Notes under the pieces: generated by a model | What the model saw: only the letters and a program-made list of their open reading frames with translations | Told to the model about the DNA's origin: nothing | Databases searched by the model: none | Made by a program: the position numbers and the translations under genes | NCBI RefSeq assembly: GCF_020740795.1 | Contig: NC_067312.1 | Span: forward strand, 39,222,905 to 39,286,904 | Source: Apus apus | Taxonomy: Eukaryota > Chordata > Aves > Apodiformes > Apodidae | Direction: 5' to 3' | DNA: 64,000 nt | In this document: positions 33,501 through 46,786 of the stretch, in pieces | Layout: the number at the start of each line of letters is the position of its first letter | Numbering within the stretch: the first letter of the stretch is position 1

Positions 33501-36500
33501 CTGAACCTCTGCCCCTTCCCGGGGGGGACCGTCCTTTCATTCCTCGCCAGGCCCCTGGTGCTTCTGTGATAAGATCAGGCACTTTTTCATTCTGTCATGA
33601 ATATGTACCTACATTCAAAACCTATTAACTTGTAAAGGCCTGGGGATACAAGGACAAGCGTATTATTGAAACTAAGCTATTGCCTTCCCTGTTCCTTCAC
33701 TACCATCCAAAAGTAGCCCATAGTTTGTTATTTACGTCAGTTCCAGTGTCTTGAGCAGGAAGAGCACTACAGGTAAGGTGGTTCTCTCTGAAGTGCATGG
33801 CTCTTGGTGCAGGAGGGAGAAGTCTGCATTTTCTCAGATGGCTTGCAAGCTAAAAAACACTTGTCAGGAAGGCAGTTGAAGGGATAAGTCTACAAAATGG
33901 CCATACCATAGGTTTCCTTCTCCCTAATGGCATGACATTATAGAAATATAGGACATGTAAACTCTGCTGAAGTTCAGTGGTAGCAGAATTTATTACAAGT
34001 GGTGTGTCTGCTTGGGAGTCTTGAGTGTTGAGATGGCATGACCGAGTCTCAAAGACTTCCCCTTCAGAGCATAGAAAAGGCCCAGATGCATTGGCAAGAC
34101 GTGCAGAAGACCCAAGCCCTGAAAGCAGTGCAGAGGTCAGGAGAAGGCAAGGGTCTTGGCTGGCCAAGAAAATGACAAGCAACAGCAAATATGTAGACAC
34201 CTTGAAAATGCACACAGGTAGGTAGTTTTGGAGGTACGATTTTGGCAGGTGATGTGTAGGGTTATTACTAACCTTAAAGAAGGGGGGGAAGTGGTGGGAT
34301 GTGGCACTTCAGTAGAGAGGTATGTGCAGGCCAGAGGGTTTCCAGGGAAAAATTAGAAGCACACAGCTGTGAATAAGCAGTTTCAGTCAGAAGGTCTGGG
34401 CAGCGAGCATGGAGCAAAGGTCAAGATACTGGCAGGGACAGTGAGAGAAACTAGCAGGAGAAACAAACTTGAAGGAATGTACATCTGCTATGATTATGTG
34501 CTTACAAGCCAGTTGAAGGGTATGTAGCTGCCGAGGGCGGATCCTCCTGGTCTGGAAAGAGGCATGGATAAGGTACCATAAACCTAGTTTGTGAGATGTG
34601 TCTTCATGCAGGACATGTAGGAGTTTACTTGCCTAGGGATGTGAATCCCAAAGGCTTCTCAATACGTGATGCTGCAGATCACTGGGAAGTTCATGTCTGC
34701 ATCAGGTACCCTTAATTAAGAGGTTAGACTCACAAAGACCAAATGTATGAAAAGTTCTCCCTCTTCAGGTAGGCTTTTCAGCCAACTGTATTGCCTTGTA
34801 AACAGGGTCCAAGCAGTACCAAGAGTTTTTGTTTCATTGGGCAGCTGATGGACCCTTGAGCTCTCCTGGCATTTGGGTTTGATAGCAGGGCTGTAGGTAG
34901 AGGTTTGGATCCATAGACTGATGGTCTTCACAGTGAAGCTGAGGAGCATTTCTGGTAGAAAGATAAGCTGCCTAGTGCTGCAATCCAGATCCATCCAGCC
35001 CCTGCGTCCGTTTGGTTTTGACTGCTGCTTTGTTATTTGTGTTCTAGATTATCACTAGCTCGACAGACTGTACAGATGCTGATATGTTGACAATCCTCTG
35101 ATCACTGGGAGGTTTTTTTGTCTATTTTGCAGGAGCATAATCTGAAATTTAGCATTTTAAGCCTCCTTTATCCAGCTTGAGCGATGTCACTTTGCCAGAT
35201 TCTTTAGAATAAGACTGGAGAGCAGAAAGTGGACCCAGTAGGACATTTTTGGCTAAATTCAAACCTCCATCTGAAACCCTAGTTCTAAAGGGTTAATGCA
35301 AATGTGCAAACTGTGGGAGTTCTAGTGGGCATGTTTCCAAGTCTCTCTGAGAAAGAACACTATCATACCAACTTGAAACGTTGCCAGCTGACTAAGATAG
35401 GAAGAATCCTCAAGATTAAGCCCAGTGTTGCCTGACCCTCAGTTATTTTGTTGTGGGTTTTTTTCCTGCTAAAAAAATAAAAAGGTTAAGCAGGTATATG
35501 TGTCATAGTGGGAAGGGGCTCCAGAAAGGTTTGTATATTAATTGAGATAATGTGAAGAATTGCACCATGTAGACAGAAGCAGTGAGCAGGGGTCGCACGT
35601 AAGAGTGCAACTCTTCTTTCCAGATGGATGTGTTGGATGTGGTTCTGTTGAGTCCCTGTACACAATTGTGCTGTGGCATTGAAGATGGTGTGATGGTGTC
35701 ACCTGCTCTTCTTAGCTTGTGTGTCTTGCAGTCCCAGCTCTTAGGATCCCCACAGGAACAATCACTCCACTTCATGGCTGTTGTGCATCAGCCTGCTGCT
35801 GCTCATGCCCTGTTACATCTCCCAAACCCACAGCTGGAAGAGCAGGGAGGGGCTAAGTTTAAAAATGGCTGGAATCTGGGGAAGTGATGGCAAAGCATCC
35901 TTCAGGTAGTGTTTACTTGTGGCAGCATAGCTCACCATCTTATTTAAGTAATGATGACTGTGAATAGCCTGAGAGCACTCTATAAATACCTCTTGAGCTT
36001 GAGGGACGAGTCTGTTGAAATACTGGCTAATAGATTAATAATGAAATAACAAAAATTATATTACGTTTCTGAATGCACATACAATTGCATTCCTCCTTTC
36101 TCTGTCAAAGCTCTTTTCCGTTAGCAAGCATTTAATCAGACAGGACAGAAGCCTGAGACCAGTGCTCTTCAATCCCAGGTGCCTTAAGCATCAGGGTAGG
36201 AGTCTCTTTGCATTGCCCAGTTAATATTTAAGTATTACTGCAAAATGGAGGAAGTTCGAATGGAGATAAGATATGAAACAATAGGCAGGAACTTGTCCCG
36301 CATTCCCAAGAGTGTCCTGCTGAGGGCACTCCTCTCAGCTATGAATGCATAGATTTAACTATGGTGAGCTTTGGGAAGATCGGACCTCTCCCAGGTAGCT
36401 TCCCTGATCTTTTTTATATGTGAGTATGTATACATATATAATCACAGAATCATTAAGGTTGGAAAAGACCTCTAAGATCAAGTGCAACCGTCAACCAAAC

Positions 36501-39500
36501 ACCACTATGCCAACCAAACCATGTCCTGAAGTGTCCACATGTTTTTTTAACATCTCCACCACTTCCCTGGGCAGCCTGTTCAATGCCTGACGACTCTTTC
36601 AGTAAATCAATGTATCCTAATATCCAATCTGAATCCCCTCTGGTGCAACTTGAGGCCATTTCCACTTGTATTATCACCATTTACGTGGGAGAAGAGACCA
36701 ACTCCTAACTCACTGCAGCCTCCTTTCAGGCATTGTAGAGAGCAGTAAGTTCTCCCCTCAGCCTCCTCTTCTCTAGACTATAGAGCTGTTGAGTAATACA
36801 GGTTGGAAGGGACTTCTGAGCATCATTCAGTCCCATCTCTTCCTCAAAGCCGGTCTTACTAGGTTAGGTTGCCCAGGCACTGTACAGCTAAGTCCTGAAC
36901 ATAGCAGAAATGTACTACGCTTTCTATATATAAGGAGGGACAGTTCCCCAGAGAAAGGCCCAAAGGCTGACAGGGAGGGTTGTCATCTGGCAGGGAAGCT
37001 GTAAGGATATTCCTTGCATCTGATGCTGTGTCACATGGGGGTAACAGGAAGACTGTCTCCCTGGGGTTTAGGCTTCCAGCAGCTCATCAGCAGTGGGCTT
37101 TAGTAGGTGGTTTTGCATCTGGTCTTTTGAAAGAGACTTGAACACCTGCATGTGCAAGGAGCTTTTGGGTGATTTTGAGGATGTCTAAGTACTTGCTGAA
37201 AGCAGCATTTTAATACCTGAATTGTCCTGCAGTGTTTAGTCCTGACGGCTGGCAGAATAAACCCTTTGCTGCAACCCATCTGTCCACTGCCTGTCTGTTG
37301 CCAGAGTGATGGCCATGGTTTAGGTGTTCTAGAAACCCTGGTTTTGGCATAATACCTCTCGTCCTCACTGCTGATCTTGCTCCATGCTGGTTTGCAATAG
37401 CATCTGAACCTTGTGATTGCCGCAGGCTTTCATAATCTGATTTTGGAATATCTCAGAAGAGGAAAAAGGCTGTTCCAAAGGCCTACAGCCTCTCTGCCCA
37501 GAAGTGGATGCACAGATGCCAGTGAGCTCCACCTTCACCAGGCTGTTTTGTGTGTGGACATTCAGTAAAAATCCGGTGTCCTGCAGGAAATTGTTTTTTT
37601 TCAGGGTGTGTGGGGAAAGCAACACTGGGGGGAAAAAGTGAGATACCTGAAAGAGCAGCTATTCTGCAGTAAGGAAGATGGCCTGCTTTTTTTCTTTTTT
37701 TACCTCCTGCAATAAGCTGGACTGTGGTCTTGACATCCACCTACTGAACTTGTCATACTTCAGGAGATGCTGAGACATGCAAGAGTGGTGGCTGAGTGGG
37801 ATCACAGAGGGAAAAAAAAATATTAAAAAATGCTTATCACTGTAATTTCTGACTCAAGCATTATGGTTCAGGACCAGTCATTCCTGGGGTACTGAGATTT
37901 CTTTGGAAGCTTGAGTTCTAGCAGCTCTAGAGGTGCAGGAGGATCTTGGAAGGTGAAGATGGGGATTAGGTTCTCATTTGAACAATGCAGATTTTATTAT
38001 GCCTGTCCTATTTTGCTACATTGTTTTTCTCTCACCTGGAGGCAAGAGGGTTTGCTACTTGGGATTTCTATATTTGTGTGTTTCCCTTCTCCCTATTCCT
38101 CATCAGCTGCTTCAGGTTTCTGGCAGGAAGAGTCAGCTGTGCTGCAGTTGCCTGGGGCTGGGGGTCTGGCAGGTGCCGTGGGCAGGGTGGAGGTCCCTGC
38201 AGCAGGAGGCACTGGCTGTGCCATGTCATTGGCCAGGGAGAGCGTGGGAGTTGGGCCCAGACACCACATCCCAGAAGTCAAACTCTGAACCATTCTTTAG
38301 CTTTGATACTTAAAATATTTGCTGCTATGAATACCAGGCAGTGTGGTCCTGCCATGTGCACGGTGGTCTCATCTTTAAGGCCATATGTCAGGCAGGGCTG
38401 TCTAATCAGTTACCCATTCGTTCAGCTGTGGCGATAGCCCGTTTGGCTTTCTAGCTAATGTGTGGAGCAGCGTCTTAGCGGTATTTGACAGCAAACCTTT
38501 CTGCATTTAGCAGTGCTGATGCCAGGCTCTGGACTCATGGCTGAGTCCAACCTCACTTCTGTCAGCTAGGGCAACAGCGTAAGCCTTAGCAAACCACAGA
38601 GCTTGGCCAGCCTTCTGACTGCACCAACAGTAATCTCTTAATAGCTTCTGTAAAACCAGTGCTCAAACAATTTTAGTTATTAATGTAAAATTAGTGCTTC
38701 CTTCCGTCACAGAAGCTGTGTCCTCCAGCCCTAGTGTATGTCCTTTTACACACTGAAAGGGTTGTCCAGGTGTGCCCTCATCACCTTTGCCTTCAAGTTT
38801 TTCAAACACAGCCTCTCCCCTCCCAGAGAAGAAAGTCACTCAGAACTTGTCTTTTGCTTGTCCAAATAAATTCTTTGTTAAAGCAACTGCAAACTGCAGC
38901 TCCTAGCCTCAAGCCATCCATATCTAAAGCAGTATTTTGTAGTGAGAAGGCTGTTGATGAATCAGGATACTAGTGATGCCTGAACCTTAAGTCTGCTGGT
39001 GCCCACTCTGTATTTCCAAAACCCTTCCTGCACAAAGCTACAATATAGGAAAATCTGGAGTGTCCCAGGGTATGGCAAAAAAATGAAATAATTTACCATC
39101 TATTTATTAAGAATAAAATAAAGGGGACCTACCCAGTATCATACAAAGCAGCTTAGATACAGAGTTTAAATTTGCAGAGGAAGCAGAAACTGACCATTTG
39201 CAGTAGAGGGTGAGGAGAAGGAGCAGGGAGAAAAGGCCAGGTGAAGCAAGAGAGCAGATATCAAAATGAGCTGGATCTGTGATGGCCTTTGTATCCATAT
39301 GGGATTTAAAGCAACCCAGGGCTGCAGTAGCAGGAGTTTTTTAGACTGCAGAGAAGTGAAAAGCCACTATTTTAATTAGCTTCTGTTCAGCATAATCTGT
39401 GTCTCCCACTAAATTCCTGGTGGCACACAAGACAAAAAATGGGAGTTCTGTAGACACATGTATTCTTACAACGTGTAAATCAGTTTCTGTTTCACTTGCT

Positions 39501-42500
39501 ACTATTGTAAGCCACCCTGAATATAAAGATTTTTATATTATTTTAAGAAAAGTATGTGCATCTTGTATCTCCTGTGTTCAGGTCCTATCCCATAGTTTTA
39601 AGGAATCATGATACCGTTGGCCATTCCTTCATCTCTTGATAGAAATCCCATCTACTTAAAACGTAAGTAGTGTACTGCACCAAAGGAAACAGCATAAAAT
39701 GGCACCTCATTTTGGTGGTGCATTCTGCTTGTTTCTGACTTTATTATTGTAACAATATACTTCCAAAACCAAAGGGGAAAATTACGGGAAAGGTACTTCC
39801 TGGCTGAGACATGACACAGAAACTTGTATCTCCAGAAGGAGGCAGCACTAGCTTGCACTGCAGCTTTGTATGGAGTTTCCTGCCTGGCTGCCTATGAGTT
39901 GCTCTGCAGGCTCTTGCACAAACGTCTCTGATGCTTTAAAAAAATAGTGTCAAGTACAACCAGCAAATACAGTGGCCAGCTTGCTGTGTGGACAATCATC
40001 ACATGTTATCAGGCACCTCTGCTTTGCCTTAAAAGCCTCTTGGGCACCACACTCCACTCCTGCTCTGCATCTATTAAATCTGCCACTGAAATAGCATCCT
40101 TCTGGGCTGGTGTCATCCATTACGGCTATGTGACTGAGGGGAGCAGCAGTTCTTTAGGCTTGGAGACAACCCCTAAAGGCCTGGAAAAGCCTCCCTTCCC
40201 CTTATTTCTCTGCTCTGAGAAGCCAGTAGTGTAATAAATCCTGGTGCTGAGGATTATGCCTGGCCTACTTTCAGATACACGCTTCCTAAGTGGCTGTGAC
40301 AGCCTTGGTTGGTTTGTATGGCCGAGGTGGTGAAGCCATTCTCCACCACTATGCATGTGGGCTCGGCTACAGGTGCTGCTGATAGCCCTTCTGCCTGGGA
40401 GGGAGCACAGCCCCTCATCTCTGCAGTGCTCCTGCTGTCCTGCTGCATGGCAGCTCCTGTCAGCAGCAGGGCATGCCTCTGCCATACCGGGCACCATGGC
40501 CTTTGGTGCTCCCCCTGACAAGCTCTGGGCTGGCTCCCCTGGGAATGCAGTGCCAAGCATACACAAGAGATCCCAAGCAAGCCCTGCTTTTCCTGAAAGC
40601 TTTGTGGTTACACTACATAACCTAAAAGCACCTTCTGCTGGCACGTGAAATGGGTGTGTGTGTTAGCAGTGGTGGCCATCATGCTGCTCCCATCAAATTT
40701 TGGAGGGAATTCCAGTAACCAGGCTCACTTTGTCTTCCCATCTGCAGTTCTGGGAAGGAGTATACTACCCTGTAGTATGGTTAGGCATTTCTGCAGGCTG
40801 AAGAGCTTTCTTGAGGTAGGTGGCTGGAAATGTGGCTTCTGGGGATGGGGGAGGATGCCTGAGCTGCTCCCACTGCTCTGAGATGTCTGACATAGAGCTG
40901 TATATTAGATGCCTCCACCCATGTAAGATGTGTAGTACATCTCTACATCCCAGGGAGTGAGCTAGAAAGCTGTTTTGCACCTCCCACTGCCGCCTGCTTC
41001 CAGGAGCTGTGACGAACTGTGAGATAGATAGCAAAAGAGCAGCACAAGTGAAACGCTTGCCTTGGATGCCAAGGGCAGGCACTGGGCGGGGCAAAGCTGG
41101 GGAGGGTGGTGGACGCTGATATGAGAGCTCTGGTGCCACTCCTGGTGCTGCTTGGCCATGTAGCTATGGTCATGGTCTTCACACACGTGTAAGCCTGTGT
41201 ACTGTTTTAATTAATTTGTTTCATACAGGCGGTGGTGTGCGGGAAGGCTTCCAGCCATGTCTAAAAGCATGTAGCAGGGTGCCAAGAAACCCGTTTAGGA
41301 AAAAAAACAGCCCTGGGTGAGAATGGCTGGCAAGCTGTGCCTCCTCAGGGCTCAGGCACCAGGCTGGCTTGGCTTCCTCTGCTGCCCCAGACCTGCATCA
41401 CCATGAGGTGAGGGAAGAAAGCACTGGGAGGACAGTCATGCGGGGGCTGCCCGAGGGGCTGCTGTAGCCTGGGCAGTCCTGCTGGTCCAGCTCCAGCTGT
41501 GCAGCCCCAGGTGTAACTACATCTAGGTTTACCTGGTCCATCATCATCTTCCTTGGCCCTTTGCATGCCACCAGTTGCTGCCCCTCCGCTCCTTTCTCTT
41601 CCCTACAACTCCACAGTACATTCCACTGCTTGTTGTCCTCTTTGGACCTGGGCGCTCACTCTAGCCTTGGGCCTTTTGTCGCTGCAGTTGTGCCTGGGGA
41701 GGACCCATGACTCCTTTTTTTTGTGGTCTGTAAATGTAAAGAGAGCTCACCTGTTGTACCAAATGTCAAAGTATGGAGAAATACTGGTGTTCATGAGTTT
41801 CTTTCCAGCTTTTTCAAGCTGGAAAACTTGCAGAGTAGTTTTTTATTTCATGGTTGACTATAAATAGCTGTCACACAGCTGTCATTTATGTTGCCTTCAA
41901 GAGACTCTTAAGAAAGGGAATTAAGGCATCAAACTGCAGCTGTGCATGATGTCTGGGCCTGAAAGCTCTTGTGTGAACTTAAACGCCTTTGATTTCCTTC
42001 TGTGCTGTGGGCTAGGGACAGCCTTAGTGGTGAGGAGGTGTTGGGTCTGTACCTGTAAGAAAGCTGCAGAGGTGAACTGCAGGGATGTGGGGTGCCAGGA
42101 AGATTGCAACGGGTGCTTTTCCATCCTTACACCCTTGGTTATAGAAGCAAAAGGCGTTTAGGTTAAGGTGTTTGCTTCGGTTCTTCATCATCGTTGCAAA
42201 TATTTATACCGATAGAGCTGTGAATAGTGTAGTAGTTTTCCTGTCCTCAAATCAGCCATTTAAGAGACTGAGGAGAGACCTATTATCTCTGGAACCATGT
42301 GGATTTCTGGGGGAAGAAAGGTGGCCATGGCACTTCTCTCTGCAGCTGCAGCCATTTTCTTACACGTGTTTGCAGCCCTGGGGCTGCAACCACTCTCCCT
42401 GGTCCTTAGAATCATAGAGCTATTCAGGTTGGAAAAGACCCCTGGGATCACCGAGTTCAACCATCATCCCTACTCTACAAAGTTCTCCCCTAAACCATGT

Positions 42501-43334
42501 CCAGCAACACCACATCCAAATGACCCTTAAACACATCCAGGGATGGTGACTCAACCACCTCCCTGGGCAGCCTATTCCAGTGTCTGACCACTCTCTCTGT
42601 GAAAAAATTTTTCCTAGTGTCCAGTCTAAACCTCCCCTTCCTCGCACAGTTCTTCCTGGGCTGGAGCGACTTTTCCTAGGTGAAAGATTCTTTTGGCTTC
42701 TTTTCTAATGTTTACAAATAATTTTATTCAGCAGAATGTAAGTGTTAGGGGAATAATGCTGGTGCTCCTTTCCCAAACTGCTGTAAGGGAGCCCGACATG
42801 AGAAATGTACCGGTACAGGCAGGCCTCATCTGTTGTTTTGACAGTCTTCAGGTCATGTAAGGTTCTGCACCGAAGCGTGAGCTTTGTGCGGTTGGAGGGG
42901 TTTTTGGCTTCTGCTGGAAATGAGACTGAAACCTGATGAAGTGAGTCATCAGCGACTCCACAGATGCTGGCACTATGGCAGGAAACAAAGCAGCTTTTCC
43001 CCCTCAGCAGCATGTTCCCCAGCTCCTTGGCGAGGCTGGGACGTGCAGGTCTGCACTGCCCCCACCCCCCTAAATATCTTGTGATTCTTTCCTCCCTGCA
43101 GGTGAGCGGCCATTCCCCTGCACGTGGCCTGACTGCCTTAAAAAGTTCTCCCGCTCCGATGAGCTCACCCGGCACTACCGGACCCACACCGGGGAGAAAC
43201 AGTTTCGGTGCCCTCTCTGCGAGAAGCGGTTCATGCGGAGCGACCACCTGACCAAGCATGCCCGCCGCCACACTGAGTTTCACCCCAGCATGATCAAGCG
43301 ATCCAAAAAGTCCAGCTCCAGCAGCTCCTTGTGA
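30049..43334 (+). CDS. KLF9: KLF9 (BTEB1), Krueppel-like factor 9, two coding exons
   Basis: Coding span joined from 30049-30518 and 43102-43334. KLF9 is a nuclear transcription factor that binds GC boxes/BTE sites. It acts mostly as a SIN3A-recruiting repressor and is an immediate target of thyroid hormone and glucocorticoid receptors. N-terminus: the SIN3-interacting helix ([15 protein letters not shown], residues 6-20), then the conserved TWKDY-like and LNKYRP segments and the [13 protein letters not shown] acidic-Ser motif. C-terminus: three C2H2 fingers, the first in exon 1 and the others in exon 2, with TGERP/TGEK linkers. The intron splits the Gly codon of the first linker. Identification rests on the near-identical finger region ending [14 protein letters not shown], which separates KLF9 from KLF13, 14 and 16. 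Anomaly: exon 1 as given changes frame at a C8 run (see exon 1). Length without the anomaly is about 234 residues, close to the mammalian protein. Confidence 0.96.
31490..31512. repeat. GAGC tetranucleotide microsatellite
   Basis: Five to six copies of GAGC/GCGA in the KLF9 first intron. Confidence 0.85.
36439..36788 (-). repeat. CR1 LINE, 3' portion
   Basis: It starts at 'aatcacagaatcattaagg', followed by 'ttggaaaagacctctaagat', and continues through the antisense CR1 3' UTR to the 'cagcctcctcttctctagac' block. It ends at the next CR1 piece. Confidence 0.88.
36789..36900 (-). repeat. CR1 LINE, second short 3' fragment
   Basis: A second CR1 tail ('caggttggaagggacttctg' and 'ttcagtcccatctcttcctc') directly abuts the previous one in the same orientation. 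This indicates an insertion of one CR1 next to or into another. Confidence 0.75.
42408..42665 (-). repeat. CR1 LINE, 3' portion
   Basis: Antisense CR1 starting 'agaatcatagagctattcag', with 'ttggaaaagacccctgggat' and 'cctccctgggcagcctattc' blocks. It ends about 440 bp upstream of the KLF9 exon 2 acceptor. Confidence 0.9.
43102..43334 (+). CDS. KLF9: KLF9 exon 2 (zinc fingers 2 and 3, C-terminus)
   Basis: Acceptor CCCTGCAG|GT. It completes the split Gly codon and encodes [15 protein letters not shown]..., finger 3 ([21 protein letters not shown]) and [11 protein letters not shown], then SSSSSSL and TGA (43332-43334). The serine-rich end differs from the mammalian C-terminus as I remember it. 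The stop codon overlaps a GTGAGT word, but no third exon is evident. Confidence 0.96.
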
Positions 43335-46300
43335 GTGCAGGGCTGGCCCGGGGAGGGGAATGGGGCAGGGGGAGGTGAGCCACGGATGCAGGCAGTGGCG
43401 CCGAAGTGCGAGCATCTGCTGAGGCGCCGGTTGCCCTCACCATCTGAAAGCACATGTAGCTATGCTTAAAAAAACAAAACAAGTGCTCCGTGCCCGCTTC
43501 ACTGTCCTCCACCTCCCCACCCTGCGCTAGGAGCAGCGGTCTGGAGCAAGTGGACTGTGGGGATAAGGAGAGAGGGGATAACCAGCAGAGGAGGCCACCA
43601 CCTCCTCTGATGTACAGCATTAATGAATGCTGGTGTACATATGTCTAACTGGATGGTCTGGCTTTTGCCACCACAGTAGCATGACCCTGAGGTCTTTGTG
43701 ATTGCTGTGTCATGAACATGTTTTGTTGAACAGTGTAATGCTGCTTGTATTTAGAGTTTGTTGAGTAAAACCACTTTCTGAGTCACATGAATAACTCTCG
43801 GATAAAAACTCCATAGCATAGCACACAGTAGAAGTGGGTTTACTTCTGTTGCAGAACGATCCTGCATTTAAAGAGACTGTTAGGAGAAACATTACATATG
43901 TTAGGAATAGCATCTGGTTGATACACCAAAATAAGGTGAATTTATATACTCAAGAAGGCCCATTAAAGTAAAGAGGTCTTTTTATTTTTTTGTTTGTATT
44001 ACCTATACTTTTGAATATAAGCTGCACTTTTCCAGTAAAAATGTGTATAATTCAAGCAGATATTTAAAGCAAAAAAAGAAAATAAATCCACCACAGCTCA
44101 ATTGTTTTCTGACCATATGTGTATTTAGCTGTTATTCACTTACCTGGAAAAATACAAGTCAGCCTAGGTGATGTGGCAGGGACACGGGAGCAAAAGCATA
44201 CATCTCTCAATTGATCCTATACTTTTGTCAATAAATACAGTACTGTACTATAGAAATGCCACTAACAGTGCTTTATTCTGCTGTGTTTTGTTTGAATGGA
44301 TGCATAACAGCAGCTACAAACTTTATAAACTGCTGCTTTTTAAAAGGCTTTTTCTCTTCATACACTTGCCTTAAAGATTTATTCTCTTCATACCCTTGCC
44401 TAACTCCTGGAGTGTCCTATGGGAGTTGTGTGTGCTTATGGAGAGAGTAGACCTTTCCTTAAGAGAACTCTACTAATGGAAACAGCTGAAATTATGGTAA
44501 GGAGCACTTCAGAAGGACTCCTGTTATCTCTTGATCGCTGTTTCTGTAGAGTACGGGGAGAAACCATGAGCCAATTGGAAATACAACATGGAAAGTGTGT
44601 TGCAATACTCCTTGTGGCTTAAGCTTCTTTTGGTACTTCACATTGTACCTGTGTCGTGCATGGCACGTCAAACACTGATAAAGGCAATATTACTTCTATT
44701 TTAAAGCTATTTTCTGCTCTTTAAGAGGAGCAAGAGGATCACTGAAGGAAAACTTCTAAGTGGTGGTCATTAGCTGAGGCTTGTTGGGTTTTTTAAATGT
44801 TAAAAGCATGAACTGTAAAAGGTTATCAGTAATTTTTTTCCCCTCTTCAGCTCATAAAGGGAGGGAAAATTCTGTTTACATGTTTGGTTTGATTTGTTCT
44901 TTCCAGAAACATTATTCTGGTTGTTTTTTACCCCTTACTCCAGAAAAGGAAAGGGAGGTGCAGCCCTACTAAAGAGACTTAGGGCTAAATTCATCTTGTG
45001 GGTACTCAAACTGAAATCCAGAGTGTTGGGACTGCAGATGAATTTAGGTTATCTTGTAAAATTCTGTACATAAAAAACCTGCAATTACAGTATCTTGTTG
45101 TTTTACCTGATAAAAAGCTTGCTTCCTAGAAATGATCATAAAAAAATTAACTCAAAGTGGAGTGTTTTCTTCTACAGTTGTATAAGGCTTTCAGCATTAG
45201 AAATCAGTTTGCATATAGTGTTTTTACCTGTGTAGTTCATTATAAATTCCGTCTATGTGAAGAGAACTGCTTTTAAGGCATTAGGGATATATTGAGCAGT
45301 CTGTTGAATAAAAAGGGATGTGTTTTCTTCAGTGAAGACATCAGGAAACCAAGCACACTTTCTACCTCCGTTTCAGCTTTTTGAAACTTATTTTAGAAAC
45401 CAAATTTTAATTTCTGGTGTCCAAATTGAGTCATAAGGACTCAGGTTCTTCCTAATAAAAACAGGTAGCCTTGGTATTCCTCTGGCTCTAGAAATACAGA
45501 AAGTGTTCTGCTTACCAGTACTGTTAATGCTGCCTTGCTCAGCAGGGTCAGGGCCATGTGTAGCCTGGTGAGATTGAAAGGTGCATACACACTCATCTTC
45601 ATTCTTCTCTTGTGAACATCATGCAACATTTTTTTTTTTGTCCTGCAGTCTGGATTGTTGCCTTTTTGCAGGACAAATGCAGCACTTGGAAAATTAAGCC
45701 CTGATCCTGTGAAGCACAAGACACCCTCACATCCTGTCAACCGCACTGGGCAGCCACAGCTGATAAGCAGCTCCTAAATCAGTACATTGGTGTTTTGGTC
45801 AGTTAGCTACCAGGATTAACAAATACTTGGAAGTCAATGGCCAGATCTATTGTTTCCACCTTGTATATTTGGGGTAGAATGCACATTTAAAGAAACATTC
45901 TTGTCCCTGCAAACTCTGAAAGAATCAACAGACAGAGGGTACTGTCATCCACGGGAATATGGGACATACAGGTGCGTGTCATCATTGCGTGTGACAAGAT
46001 CCTGTTTCTGAAAAAAACCTTTCTAAATTTTAACCTATTAGCTGTAACATATGCTGTATCTCAGCATTGGGCAGACGGGATTAATGTGATTCATTAACCA
46101 CTAACAGAAGACATTGGGAACGATCAGGTTTGGAGATGTTGTTCTATTGTTTTGTTCATTTGGGGATTTGGGGGTTTTTCTTTTAGTAAAAGCAAACAAC
46201 GCCTCTAACACATAAAACAAACTGCAGGTTATTTCTTTGCATCTTGAAGTTAAGTATTGAAGAGTGTTGCAAATGTTGGAAAAGAAAAGGAAAATCAGGT

Positions 46301-46768
46301 TCTCTAATACGGTATTACTTGTTGTACTATTTTGGAAATAATAGTGCTGAAGTTAGGACAGCTCCTCTCCTTCATTAAGAAAGCCCATTACTATAGAGAA
46401 ATCATGGCTTTAAAGGTATAGCTGTACAACATACTTACTTTTTGAACAGTTTTTCATTACCTGTATTACAGATCTGTTTTCAGTTTGCAGATGGACTTAG
46501 CCCAGCATACACCAGACTGGACACATACTTCAAAATGCTGTTTTACAGACTAGTGATCTGTAACACTGTAAAATACCAACTTCCAACAGTTTAATCAGTT
46601 TTATTTTTGTACAGTATTCGTATCCTTTATAAGTTATTTTGCTGTCCTGTTTTGTAAATCACATGAAATTGTAAAAAAAAAAAAAAAAAAAAAAAAAAGT
46701 AGGCATAGATGTTTTTGTACATATGTGTATATATATTGTCCAAATAAAGAAAACAATTTAAAAAAAAT
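43335..46768 (+). other. KLF9: KLF9 3' UTR (about 3.4 kb)
   Basis: AT-rich sequence without coding potential between the stop and a strong polyadenylation site. Internal AATAAA words near 44081, 44231 and 45308 could give shorter mRNAs. KLF9 mRNAs in mammals also have a 3' UTR of several kilobases. An A26 run lies at 46673-46698, about 70 nt before the end. Confidence 0.75.
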
Positions 46769-46786
46769 CAAGTTGGTTGTCTTGAA
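46743..46786 (+). promoter_or_regulatory. KLF9: KLF9 distal polyadenylation site
   Basis: AATAAA at 46743-46748, an A-rich likely cleavage region at about 46758-46770, then a GU-rich element (GTTGGTTGTCTTG, 46772-46784). This is the complete canonical arrangement. Confidence 0.8.

Larger units (their letters stand above)
30519..43101 (+). other. KLF9: KLF9 intron 1 (about 12.6 kb)
   Basis: GT at 30519 and AG at 43100-43101. The first kilobase is still CpG island, with a GAGC tetranucleotide repeat at about 31490-31512. The rest is ordinary non-coding DNA with CR1 fragments (36439-36870 and 42408-42665). I see no additional exon in it. Confidence 0.85.

Noticed and set aside
38734-42161. Assorted 60-170 codon ORFs in KLF9 intron 1
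   Set aside because: They lack domain resemblance, splice-consistent boundaries and codon bias; consistent with chance.
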